Assembly: GCA_022835595.1 (NCBI GenBank) | Contig: BQUP01000010.1 | Coordinates: 718,766 to 782,765, forward strand | DNA length: 64,000 nt | Reading direction: 5' to 3' | Source of the DNA: Cystobasidium ongulense | Taxonomy: Eukaryota; Basidiomycota; Cystobasidiomycetes; Cystobasidiales; Cystobasidiaceae | Part shown: piece after piece, positions 12,398 to 22,322 of the stretch | Layout: every line of letters starts with the position of its first letter | Position numbering within the stretch: the first letter of the stretch is position 1 | Position numbers and translations under genes: made by a program | Notes under the pieces: model-generated | Seen by the model: the letters and a program-made list of their open reading frames with translations, nothing else | Databases searched by the model: none | Told to the model about the DNA's origin: nothing

Positions 12398-13459
12398 TCA
12401 GCAGTATCGGTCGCTCTTCAACTTCCGTCGACGGTCCAGCATCTCCTCGGCCATTCGACCCTCTGCCTTGGCTTTCTTTAGGGATTTCAGCGTTTCCGCG
12501 CTCGTCGCGTACTGACTACCCACTCTCGCTTGGTATTTGCGACTGTGGAAAAGGAGAAGCAAGTCAGGCCTTCACATTTGCCAGAATGTCACACAAAGCA
12601 GAAGAAACACTCACATATTGGCTTCTTCAGCAGCCTTAAGGTCGCCTATGATGACCAAGCCATCATCAGGCTGCATTTGCCGCTGTCTCTTACGCTTCTC
12701 TTCCTCCATCTTGCCCAGGAACTCTGCTTGCATTTTGAAGTACCAGATCTCGTCGTCTCCCACTGTATCGACATCGCAGCGTAGAGCTAGCTTGCCGCCG
12801 ACTACCTCGTCTATGCTGAGGTACTTGTCCCATGCCGCACTCCGTACCGCGAAAGCGCCTTTGCCCTTTTCCTCATGCCGTTCAAGTATGAATTCTTCTT
12901 GTGCACCTCGGGCTTCTCGCTCTGCACTGACTTCACCCACTTGATCTACAGCCAAGTATCTATCTTGCGCACTCTTGAAGGTCACCTTGTCCTCTGACTC
13001 TGGTACACGTGCACAACGCCATATCGTGTCGACAGTTGTTGGCTCGCCTTCTTCGGCAGTCTGTCCCTCGGTCAATGGGAAAGGATACGCCTTGTAATTG
13101 ATAGGATTTGAGGCAAGTGCGATGTGTTGTTCTTTCCCTCCTACTGTCGATGCGGTGGTGATGAAAGTGGGTCCGACCAGATCATCTTGCCCCAGCAGCT
13201 GAACCCAGCCTGTTGAGCAATGTGCAGGAACGCCATATAGCACCCCAGCAGTGACAGAGATAGACAAAAGGAGTAGAACATTCAGATCAGCTTCGCTCAG
13301 GCATAGACTGGACGCGATTGCTTCCATACCTTCTGGATTCTTCCCATAGCGTTCTTTGACAGTTCCGGTGCTGCTGCCTTCGCCGCGATCCTCTTCGTCA
13401 ACATCCTTGTGTGAGCGCTTCTTCTTCTTGGACTTCTCGCCTTTGAATTTGAGAGACAT
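12398..13459 (-). CDS. FRG1-like protein
   Basis: 289 aa from exons 13330-13459, 12615-13209 and 12398-12542 (sum 870 nt). Homologue of human FRG1, an actin-bundling and RNA/spliceosome-associated nuclear protein. It starts with a Lys-rich segment (FKGEKSKKKKRSHKD), then a fascin-like beta-trefoil (about 45-220, e.g. YLAVDQVGEVSA, WDKYLSIDEVVGGKLALRCD). It ends with the hallmark FRG1 tail EMLDRRRKLKSDRYC. The first intron is open in frame and could be read through; splicing it out restores the conserved NPEGWVQL junction, so I treat it as a true intron. Tandem with LIG4 and GPI13 on the same strand, with gaps of only 210 and 140 bp. Confidence 0.88.
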
Positions 13460-13599
13460 CTTCCTAGTTGCAGTGGATGTAGTGCAGCACAGAAGCAAGA
13501 AGTCGTCGACAACTTTCTAATCACAATGTATGTGATCGAGCGTATTATCGCAGCTGAATTACAGTCTATATTGCTTATATCAATCTAACTACAACGATG

Positions 13600-16500
13600 C
13601 TACCGCCAGACAGTACCGAACGACTTTGCTAACTTTTGCATTGTTCCCAAGCCGCCCCATCCAATACAGATGACGAGGACAGTCGCATCTACAATGAGTA
13701 GAGTCATTGCCGATAGCATGAATCGCGGCGCAAACACCTTCCACACCATCAAATGTCTTCGCAAGTAAGCTGCGAAGATGGCGGAGGATAAAGTGATGGT
13801 CGTGTGATATATGATGAAGCCTAAGCATGCGGTAAGCAAGTTGGAGAGGATTGGTATGCTATTGCCGCCTTTGAAGCTCGGCGCTACGTTCCAGAAGACG
13901 AGCAAAGGAACAGCTGCCGCAGATAGGATAAAAGGTCCGAGTGTGTTGAGTATAACCAGTATCGGTGAGAACGGATATGTGAGGACTGGGAAGCCTATGA
14001 AAGCTGTCTTCCACTGAATAGCCGAGAGGACAGCTTGATGGCCAGTGGCGAAAAAGAGGATGTAACCCCACAAGGCGACTGTGCAAATGGACAAGAAGCT
14101 TGGAGGAGCATTCTCTGGTGCAACAGTCTCACTTAAATCTGCTACTCCCGATGCAGCTTTAACCAGAAGAGCGTTGACCGCGGCAGAGTCTCGGTCATTA
14201 TCGATGGCTTCGACGAGCGATAGGAGAGAGAGGACCGCCAGACAGGACACTACTTGACCGATTGGTTGAAGAGTGATGAAGAGGAATCCAAAGAGAGTCG
14301 CGAATAGCAAGAGATAGCTTGAACCGATAGAGTTCGCATAACCAATGACAGCTACCTGCGTCTTGGTCTGTCCATCTTGGGATGCTACATCCGTTTGCTT
14401 CACCTCCACGCACAGGGGAGAGGTCTTCCAGAAAGTTGTTCCCAGTATAATGCCGAACATCAAAGTGACTCTTGCCATTGTAACTTTGAAAAGCTGGGCA
14501 GCTGGTGCGAGGGTCCCGTTATACTCCAGGTAGTCTGCTAGCCAGTACGAGACTCCCCCAGCGAGTAGTCCACGGAAGCTGTAGCGAAGGAAGAAGGGAG
14601 CCCAGCCTTGTCGAGAAGCGCTCAAGTCTAGGAAGCGACCCATCACGGTAGGCAGAAGCATCGCTGCTACAAAGGCAGCGACTATTGCACCAGGCGAAGA
14701 GATGCTGACACCGCTATTGCCGTAGAAGGTTGCTGTGCAGTAAGGATGCTGCTCTTCCCGGCATACTGTCGAAAACGACATGATTCGATTGCTTAGAAGT
14801 GCCAGGAGAGAAAGTTTGATGATCCGGGCACGCAATTTAGGATCCTCTGCTCGTGCAGCTTTTAAAAGTAGCAATGCTGGCTGGACTTGACCCAAGTATA
14901 GAACCACCCAGTCTTCCCAAAGAATGTAAGAGTTTGAGGCGAAGCCCACTGCGTGGAAGACGAGCAACAAGACAGCGACCCATTGTTCAACACCAATCAC
15001 TAGACTTGCATGCTTCTCCGACTGTCGTGGGGAGAGAATGATGGCTGCCTCTGCGCACAGGCATGCCGATAGAATGGCGAACTGGCCAACGCCGAGGTAA
15101 TTGGAATCGAAGACTTGCGATATTGACCATGCAATTACTCCAAGAGGAATTCCCCCGATTCCTGCAATTATGCTTCGGGCAATTGCGATCCGAAGAATTC
15201 CAGTTCTCCACAGAGGACCTTCCTCAAAGGAGTACTGATACATCCGAATAATCGCTAGCAGGGAGCCGAGTAGCACAGCAAGACCAGCCAGCATTGCGAT
15301 GGGATTGAAGCGGGCCCAAATATTCCGGGTAGCTGAAAGAGTCGAATAAGTGAACTTTCGAGATAAGAAGAATGCATCTGCCTCGTTCGTTGTATCACGG
15401 GATGCATAGTAGAGTTCCAGTAATCCTGGTATGAAAGGCGCCAAATCTGACCCGGATGGATGTGCGGCATAATTATCCAAATACGTCTTAATCTGCTCTA
15501 CGTTGATGTTCAACGCTTGCGTCAAGCGGGCAGGCTCTGTGCGCACTCCACCCCAGAACTTGGAAGGCCCCGTTTGCAGGAATAATTCGGGAACCAAACT
15601 ACCGAGATTGTTGAAAGGCATAGGGATACCGAGTAGCAAACAGAGGGTGGGAACCAGAGAGATTTGAGATATCGTGCGATGACGCAGGCCATCTAGGTCG
15701 AAAAATTCTTTTGTGTCTTGTTTCCCTGAGACGTTTTCGAGGATGTCTCCAAGCGGCGACGAGGCGGCGCCAAAAGGTTTTGTAGAGAAGGCGCTGTCGG
15801 GTACCAAAGGTGTTTTACTGTACATCCATAAAGCAGCCTCAACTTCTTCTGGACTGTCGCCGCCGTGGTCTCCCTTCGAATCCATGCCATGATCTCCCAT
15901 GACGATGAGAAGATCAGTGTCGGCCAGTCTCTCTACAATGTCGTGTATCAAAGTATTGGCTTCTTGAAGCTTGCGAGTCGTCTGCGCATGCGATGCCCCA
16001 AAGCGGTGACCCGCATGATCTAACCCAAGCGGATGAGCTATGAGAATGTCCCAGCTGCTGGATGCGGAGTCCTCTTCTAGCAGGGGAAGCAAATGACGCC
16101 GGACTCCTTTATCGACAGTGTCGAGATCTTCGACGTTGAAGGAATCGAAAGGAAAGGACAAATTTGGCGCGAAGACGCTTTCCGGAAAGATAGTGAGCCA
16201 AGTGTCGTCGCCCATGAATGCTATCCGCTTTCCTGCTCTTTTCGCTTGATCTAGCCAGTTGTCCTCCTCGACACGACTTCCAGCGAAGTTTGAGCCTGCG
16301 TCCACGAAGGTTGGCAGACTTCCAGTCGTAATTGCCTTGAGCCTTTGTAGTGTCGTGGTCGGTGGATCTGCAATGGACTTGTACATCAAAGAATTCGCAG
16401 GTTCGAGCTTGGAGAGAGCTATTGGAACGGTCAGATGATTATGATGAGACGCATCGTATTCGGCAGATTCGGCATCGATAGGGAATAGGAAATCGTAACG

Positions 16501-16830
16501 CAGGGCATCTACAAGTAAGATAACGGCTCTGTTGAACTTCGGTTGCAGAATGCACGTGTCGGAAGCCAGGTCGCATTCGTTGCGAGGCTCTAGTGTAGTC
16601 CGTTTGAGCAGGAAGCCACGAGTGAACAAAGACAGAGCACCCAAGTGAAGAAGGAGCACCAAGAATACCGCAAGTAGAGCTACGGCATCGATGGAGAGCG
16701 CGTGCAAGCGAAGTGCAGAAGAGAGCCATGAGGAACTGCTGCTGGACTTTTTTGCTTTGCCGGGCGGGCCTGTCGCGCTGCGCTTTTCCGACGAAGAGAC
16801 AGTCCCTTCGCTGCTTGAAGGGTTCGACAT
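13600..16830 (-). CDS. GPI13: GPI ethanolamine phosphate transferase 3 (PIG-O/Gpi13)
   Basis: Single 1076-codon exon. ER membrane enzyme that adds ethanolamine phosphate to the third mannose of the GPI anchor, the group later joined to the protein. One N-terminal membrane segment (LSIDAVALLAVFLVLLLHLG) is followed by a lumenal alkaline-phosphatase-type domain (about 85-420). Metal-site motifs are VILLVDALRYDF, FMGDDTW, HPLGLDHAGH and IVMGDHGMDSKGDHGG. The second half holds many hydrophobic helices, roughly 14. The LDHAGH and D-H-G motifs separate it from soluble phosphodiesterases, and the total length fits PIG-O better than PIG-N or PIG-G. It has no introns, unlike its neighbours. Confidence 0.95.
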   Translation of the reverse strand: MSNPSSSEGTVSSSEKRSATGPPGKAKKSSSSSSWLSSALRLHALSIDAVALLAVFLVLLLHLGALSLFTRGFLLKRTTLEPRNECDLASDTCILQPKFNRAVILLVDALRYDFLFPIDAESAEYDASHHNHLTVPIALSKLEPANSLMYKSIADPPTTTLQRLKAITTGSLPTFVDAGSNFAGSRVEEDNWLDQAKRAGKRIAFMGDDTWLTIFPESVFAPNLSFPFDSFNVEDLDTVDKGVRRHLLPLLEEDSASSSWDILIAHPLGLDHAGHRFGASHAQTTRKLQEANTLIHDIVERLADTDLLIVMGDHGMDSKGDHGGDSPEEVEAALWMYSKTPLVPDSAFSTKPFGAASSPLGDILENVSGKQDTKEFFDLDGLRHRTISQISLVPTLCLLLGIPMPFNNLGSLVPELFLQTGPSKFWGGVRTEPARLTQALNINVEQIKTYLDNYAAHPSGSDLAPFIPGLLELYYASRDTTNEADAFFLSRKFTYSTLSATRNIWARFNPIAMLAGLAVLLGSLLAIIRMYQYSFEEGPLWRTGILRIAIARSIIAGIGGIPLGVIAWSISQVFDSNYLGVGQFAILSACLCAEAAIILSPRQSEKHASLVIGVEQWVAVLLLVFHAVGFASNSYILWEDWVVLYLGQVQPALLLLKAARAEDPKLRARIIKLSLLALLSNRIMSFSTVCREEQHPYCTATFYGNSGVSISSPGAIVAAFVAAMLLPTVMGRFLDLSASRQGWAPFFLRYSFRGLLAGGVSYWLADYLEYNGTLAPAAQLFKVTMARVTLMFGIILGTTFWKTSPLCVEVKQTDVASQDGQTKTQVAVIGYANSIGSSYLLLFATLFGFLFITLQPIGQVVSCLAVLSLLSLVEAIDNDRDSAAVNALLVKAASGVADLSETVAPENAPPSFLSICTVALWGYILFFATGHQAVLSAIQWKTAFIGFPVLTYPFSPILVILNTLGPFILSAAAVPLLVFWNVAPSFKGGNSIPILSNLLTACLGFIIYHTTITLSSAIFAAYLRRHLMVWKVFAPRFMLSAMTLLIVDATVLVICIGWGGLGTMQKLAKSFGTVWR

Positions 16831-17224
16831 ATGTGCGAATTCAATCTGGGTATGTCTCCAGTGTCGCTATAGCAGTGTTGCTGTGACGCCGGATCTACTA
16901 AGTAACCTCCATGTCAGCGCGCGTGCCACTTGCAAGCAAAGTGGGGCTTCGCTTACAACGATGCTTGAACTCGGCAAATTGGATGTAAGGACTATGCCCG
17001 ACTAGAGCAATAAACTGATGATGAACTCATCGCAATGATGGTCTCGACGTAGCGGCGAGAAGAGCTGGACAGAAAACACAAGCATACTCGTATGCATGGC
17101 TTTGGCAAAAGGCAATCGAGAAGTTCGACAATGTCGCAGTCATTGGACACCTGGCTTTACAATGCATCTCTGTTCAAAACCTTGACAATCTACAGCCAGA
17201 TCATATTCTAAGAATTGCAAGTTA
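16831..17224. other. Intergenic region between tandem minus-strand genes
   Basis: 394 bp holding the GPI13 promoter and the 3' end of the Sac2-like gene. No gene or clear motif seen. Confidence 0.55.
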
Positions 17225-20200
17225 TTAGTATCGAGCGGCGTTCGTTGCAGGCACGACATTCATACATACCTTCAATTCATAGTTCAATCTGTCAAGAAGA
17301 CTAACCTGTGCCTTAGCTTCAGCTAGTGACACGATTGGAGCCTCTTCCACAAAGGTACAGTCTCCTGATGTCGTAGCTCCGATGTCTTCGCAAGCTTGCC
17401 GGATGTGGTCGACAATATCGAGCACTTGCACCCTGCTGGTCACCGTACTGGGAGAGGCGACTTGATCTAAGTCGCGCACGAGATCTTTGCGCACAGCCTT
17501 GAAGGCTACTTCCAGTGTGTGCTCGAGAGACGAGTCGTTGTCTGTAATCTTGTCGGCTGGATCACCTATGGGCGCCGTATTCCGGATTGAATAAGTTCGA
17601 GATCGCTCGGTGACGCCGGCAGGCAGATATCGAATGCAGAAGCCGTAATTCTCCTCGATATTGCGGGCAGCAGGGTCTAGAGCTGACAAGATATACTCGC
17701 CTACTCGGCAGTAAGTGACGCACACTTCAGTACGCATGAAATGGCGGGCTGCTTACCTTGTCGCATGCCGACAATCTGGCCAAGAGGTATTCTAACGAAA
17801 TCGCGAACCTTTTGCAGAGTATACTCGAAGGAGCCTAGGATGTTGATTTAAATCAGTATGATCAAACAAAAAAGATCAGACACACATACAAGCATATATG
17901 GCCCTTGTCGTAAGAATCAGGATCTTTTCCTCGAAAGAAGTATCACGAATATGGCCGAAGGTAGCGGGCGATATGAGCGTCCAGCCATAGAGCTTCCGTT
18001 CTCCGTCGGCCAGCACAGCAGATGCTGCCGTATCGACTATTTGAAGCACATTCAGTCAGTTTCAAATTATTTTCCTCACCGTCCTGGAGGACTTACTAGC
18101 TGCCTGTCTTATATTTGAAAGTCGCGTAATCTCTCCCGGGTCAGAGGTTTGCATTTTCTCGCTGAACTCGAGGAATGCGTTCGTATTGATGCCCAGGACA
18201 TAGTCTATCATAGCCTGTTTGAAGAAATCCAAAACTGTATTTTGCCAGTAACGGGCGACAGAGTTGGTAGCATCGTTGAATTGGCCTAACCAGTTTCTCT
18301 TGCCAGATCGCACGAAATCGCCCTTCAGAGCTGATGTACCAGCATATTCGCGACTGATGCTATTCCAGGAGTACTATCAGCTGTGCTGTTCTATGCCTTA
18401 CGAGCAAGACTAAACTTACGCATCCCCGTTGTTCGCCCATACTGGTGATATAGATGGAGGGCCTTGGATCAGTCAAGATGCACGGCGCTACAAAGAGTCA
18501 AAGCCTACTCACGTTCGTTGAAAGCTACATCCAATGTCTCCTGGCTTGTAGCGACCAGATTGTGAACGCCCAGGTGCTCCAGCACGGATATGACTTGCTT
18601 GCGCGCCAACGCAGATTCCACTACGTTTGTTCGATCTGGATAAAGCCAAGCAAGTGTCAGCTGAGGGAATGTTACACACTGATAGCCCGTTCCGCACCTA
18701 GACAGTCCATACAGTTGACTCGCATCACCCCACGCTGCTTCGCTAGGACGTTCCCGTCCAACAGCCATAAAGAGCTGGAAGTGGGTCTTACATCAGCTTG
18801 TAACATACAAGACTGAGCTTGTCGATATACGCACGTCATATGGTCGATTTGAGGGCCTAGTTGCTCAAGCAGCAGCGATATCCGTTCGTAGCGCATACCT
18901 TTGCACATGTGATGAAAGTCCCATTCGTTGTAGATCACTTCAGGGCGGCCCACGTTGGCGACACCGTTACGGTATCCCGCAACGAGAACACCTTCCTTGC
19001 CGGACGTCTCCGCTAGATTTACGATGTGCACAGCACCAAAATAGGTCTTAACTTGACGCTCGAAATGCTTTTCAACCGCATTATGGTTGTCTGCCTCCGC
19101 GCGGTCAAGTACTGGGATAGGTTTCAATGACCAAGGGGATTGGGACCAGTACAGTGGTATACTGCCCCGGGTTTGAACATAGCTTGTGAGATGTTCCTTG
19201 TCTTCAATGCGAATTGCCATGATGAACTCGGTCTCGACGAAGTTCGCAACTCCGCCAGCATCATTGACACCCCTTCTCTGGTATCGCAGGCCGGGCCTTT
19301 CTACGCTTCTGCGTGAGATAATAAGCATTTCCACGGACATAGGGGTTACAGGGCTGTCCGTTCCTGTATCAACGCTTGTGGCACTTGCACCATCCTTCGC
19401 AGGCAGTAGCGAGACTCGCCGTCTCTGCACGTAACCCTGCATGAGTACCGTCGAGAACTCGGGAGCCTGAAAAGACAAATGCAGATGATCAGTCCCCGAA
19501 AAATACAACGCGACCATGAAGACTTACGCCAGCATCCATCAAATCTTTGCTGAGCCAGCGATTGTACCAGAAGCGACGATCTGCCCGGAAACAGAGTGGC
19601 TCGCTAATGCGGGGCTCATCTCTGCGAATATTGGCCTTCTGCCTGTGAGTATTCTTGCTGTCCATCGGCGCATGCTTGGCTGATGTAGCTTCATGTCTGC
19701 TAGCCTGATTGCGCGCCTGTTGGAGCTCATCTGACAATGCTTCCCACTTGGTCTGCATGCAGGTAGTCAAGTCGAAATCTTGACTGAAGAAGAAGCCTCC
19801 ACTAGTGAACTCTGTTACCAACTCCCGAAGGATCTTTTTATCCAACGATTTTAGGCTTTCAGCTTCACTGTTCGTCTTCTGGGCTAAGTCTGGCAATTGA
19901 GCGGTAGCTGTTGCACCTGCCTTCTTATGAGGATCAGGTGAAGGAGACGCGATGGGCGAACTCGCTGTTTCTGCCCAATCAACCAGATGATCATTCTCTT
20001 CCTGGTTCGGCCGATTCTTGTCGGACCAAAGAAACCTTCCCAATCCTGTTTTAACAGGACGCTCGATTCTCGCACGGTCAGATGGTTCTGTAGGATCCGG
20101 TGTAGTTTCCAGCTCTGGAGAAGACATGTTTGTCTCGGAAACGGTTTGGGTTACAATAGCTGCATCGAGCTTTTCGGGATCCTGCTCGATATCGTCCTTT

Positions 20201-20964
20201 GAGACCTCGACCGAATTTGAGAGGTTGATGGTGACATCACCTCGGCTAGAATCTGATTCGTAGTCGCTAGAAGATAACTGAGATGCAGACGAAGTACTGG
20301 ATGTGTCAGAGCTCTGGCCCGAAGTCGGCTTCTTGCTTTTGGAACGCGATGCCGCAATAAGTGTTTGAATAGCCTCCCTAGCCATGGAAGGAGTGGAGAC
20401 AGGAACTGCCGTTACGCTGAATTGAAGCCAAACATTAGTCATGCGCCGTAGGCTGGCTCCTTCAAGCTACCTCTTACCCTGTCAAGCAATAAATTCGCTT
20501 ATTGGACATTCCAGCATATTTGCCGACACTTCTCCTGGACGTAATGAGGAGGACATACGATTCTGAAGTGGACACCTCAGAAGCGACATATAGCAATGAG
20601 GTAGCTGCGTACCATTGAATAGCCGCAATATGCCCAGGCATCCGTAGCATGTGTAACTTGCAACGTTCTTATCCGAAGTAGGAGTGTAGTCTTCCAGAAC
20701 GCTAACGCTGGCAGCCTTGCTGTATGCTACGAGGGTCGAGCGGGCACTGTAAGAGCTAATCTTGCTGCGGAGTCCCGAAAGGACAAGACCGTCTTCTGAG
20801 CACTGCACCCGTATCTTGGTGTGTGGCAACGGATGTGGGAAAGGCGGCTTGCGGACAATCACAGGCGGTCTGGGAGTGGCTGTCGTGCTGAGACGTCGTT
20901 GCGGGCTGGCCTTCACTGATGCACTATCCTTCGCACTTGTGCTGCCGAATAGGCCTGCAAACAT
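17225..20964 (-). CDS. SAC-domain phosphoinositide phosphatase with hSac2 domain (Sac2/INPP5F-like)
   Basis: 1048 aa from eleven exons: 20613-20964, 20478-20562, 19528-20416, 18835-19466, 18698-18774, 18513-18635, 18420-18441, 18097-18359, 17890-18036, 17757-17834, 17225-17703 (sum 3147 nt). The SAC N-lobe begins near residue 60. The catalytic CX5RT lies in RVNCMDCLDRTNVVES, with Cys674 as nucleophile and an intron splitting the motif just after CMDCL. After it come SAC features (WANNGDAISREYAGTSALKGD) and an hSac2 region (about 860-1000; GQIVGMRQVGEYILS). Human INPP5F with this layout removes the 4-phosphate from PI4P on endosomes. A Ser/Glu-rich insertion of about 220 residues interrupts the SAC domain. 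Confidence 0.9.
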
Positions 20965-21250
20965 GTTCGATGTTGTGCAAGTGGGACAGTGTACACTATC
21001 ATCCAGTACCTGCCGCGTGTGATCCCCGCTCGCTGGTGAGATAGTACAGAGACAGTGGATGATCTTCAGGTAAGCTGATCTGTTAAAGGGTTTGGGCTCT
21101 GCAGCCGTATTTACTCTGCCCAGCAGTCGGCCGAAAGAGAGATAATACTAGAGAACGAAACTCAAGTCACGAGCCGCGATCACCACACCTGGATCAGTCA
21201 ACCTTTGGTAAAGCAACTGTACTCTCTACCACCTCTTCATCATTGCGAAT
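20965..21250. promoter_or_regulatory. Divergent promoter, Sac2-like gene and SCI1-like gene
   Basis: 286 bp between two divergent start codons. Neither gene shows an obvious TATA box. The call is positional only. Confidence 0.4.
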
Positions 21251-22156
21251 ATGGGCAAGCGGTCGCACCACTCCTCAAGCTCTGATTCGGACTATGACAG
21301 TGACCATGACCGGAGCAAACGGTCGCGCCGCAGCGACAAGGGCAAGTCGAAAGACCGAACGGACCGGTATCGACTGAGCAAGGCCGACGAGCTATCAAGC
21401 GATGACTTCTATGCAAAGAACAAAGAGTTTAGATATTGGCTTGCGCACAAGAGGAAGCCTAAAAACTTCATAAAAATGGACTCTTCCGACCAGCGTAGAT
21501 ACTTTAAGAAGTTCGTTAGGAGATGGAACAAGGGCAAGCTTGAACAAGGCTATTACACTGGTTCCCTTTTCGGTGAAAGCATTGCAAGAGAGCCTTCGCC
21601 TGATCCTCAGCCTAACGCGGATGGATCCAGAAGAGTCGTCGCTGGACCCTCACGCCCCAGACCCGATGACCTTATCCTAGCTCAAGAAACTGAAAGTGAA
21701 CGCAGGGCTGCTGAAAGAGATAGCGAAAGATTTGAATACAAGCGAGAAAGACGCGACGCCAAGCATGAAGAACGTGAAAGTAGGGCTACCGGGCGGGATC
21801 GTCTGCTTGAGAAACGAGCTGAGAAGCGCGAAGGTTTCAAAGAAATAGCACAAGCGCGCGAGCAAGGAGAGAAAGAGTTCGACGAGACCTTTCTGCTCGG
21901 TGCTGGCGGGAACGACTCCTTTGCAGCAGCCATCCGTAAGCGAGATGCGAGTAAAGGACATCAGAAGCAGCAACATAGACAAGCCGAAAGGCGCGCAGTT
22001 AACGAGGAGCGCTTTACGGAAAGGCAGCAAAAGGAAAATGAAACAATGGCAATGGTGAGTGATGACGACGCACGGTCGTTTGCCGACCCAACTGACCACC
22101 CCCTTCGTATGTAGCTCAAATCATTGGCCGCTGCACGCTTTGGAAGTGGCTCGTAG
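21251..22156 (+). CDS. SCI1/NKAPD1-like small nuclear protein
   Basis: 281 aa from exons 21251-22054 and 22115-22156 (sum 846 nt). A Ser/Asp/Arg-rich, RS-like start (KRSHHSSSSDSDYDSD) leads into a conserved block near residues 55-105 (DDFYAKNKEFRYWLAHKRK, then RYFKKFVRRWNKGKLEQGYY). That block matches, from memory, the domain of plant style cell-cycle inhibitor 1 and animal NKAPD1. The rest is a highly charged Arg/Glu coiled-coil-like region, ending AAARFGSGS after a 60-nt intron. The function of this family in fungi is not established; nuclear and possibly splicing-related is an inference from the RS-like head. Confidence 0.75.
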
Positions 22157-22322
22157 CAAACTGATATGACGCAAGTTCACAACTTGAAGATGCTACAAGC
22201 ATGTAATAGTTGATGTAAATTACGCAATACATAGCTGCCCGAGTATACTAGAGTGCATATTTCTCGCTGGAACCTTCAAGACTAAAGTACTGGGTATCCT
22301 TGCCATTATGATGGGTATTTAC

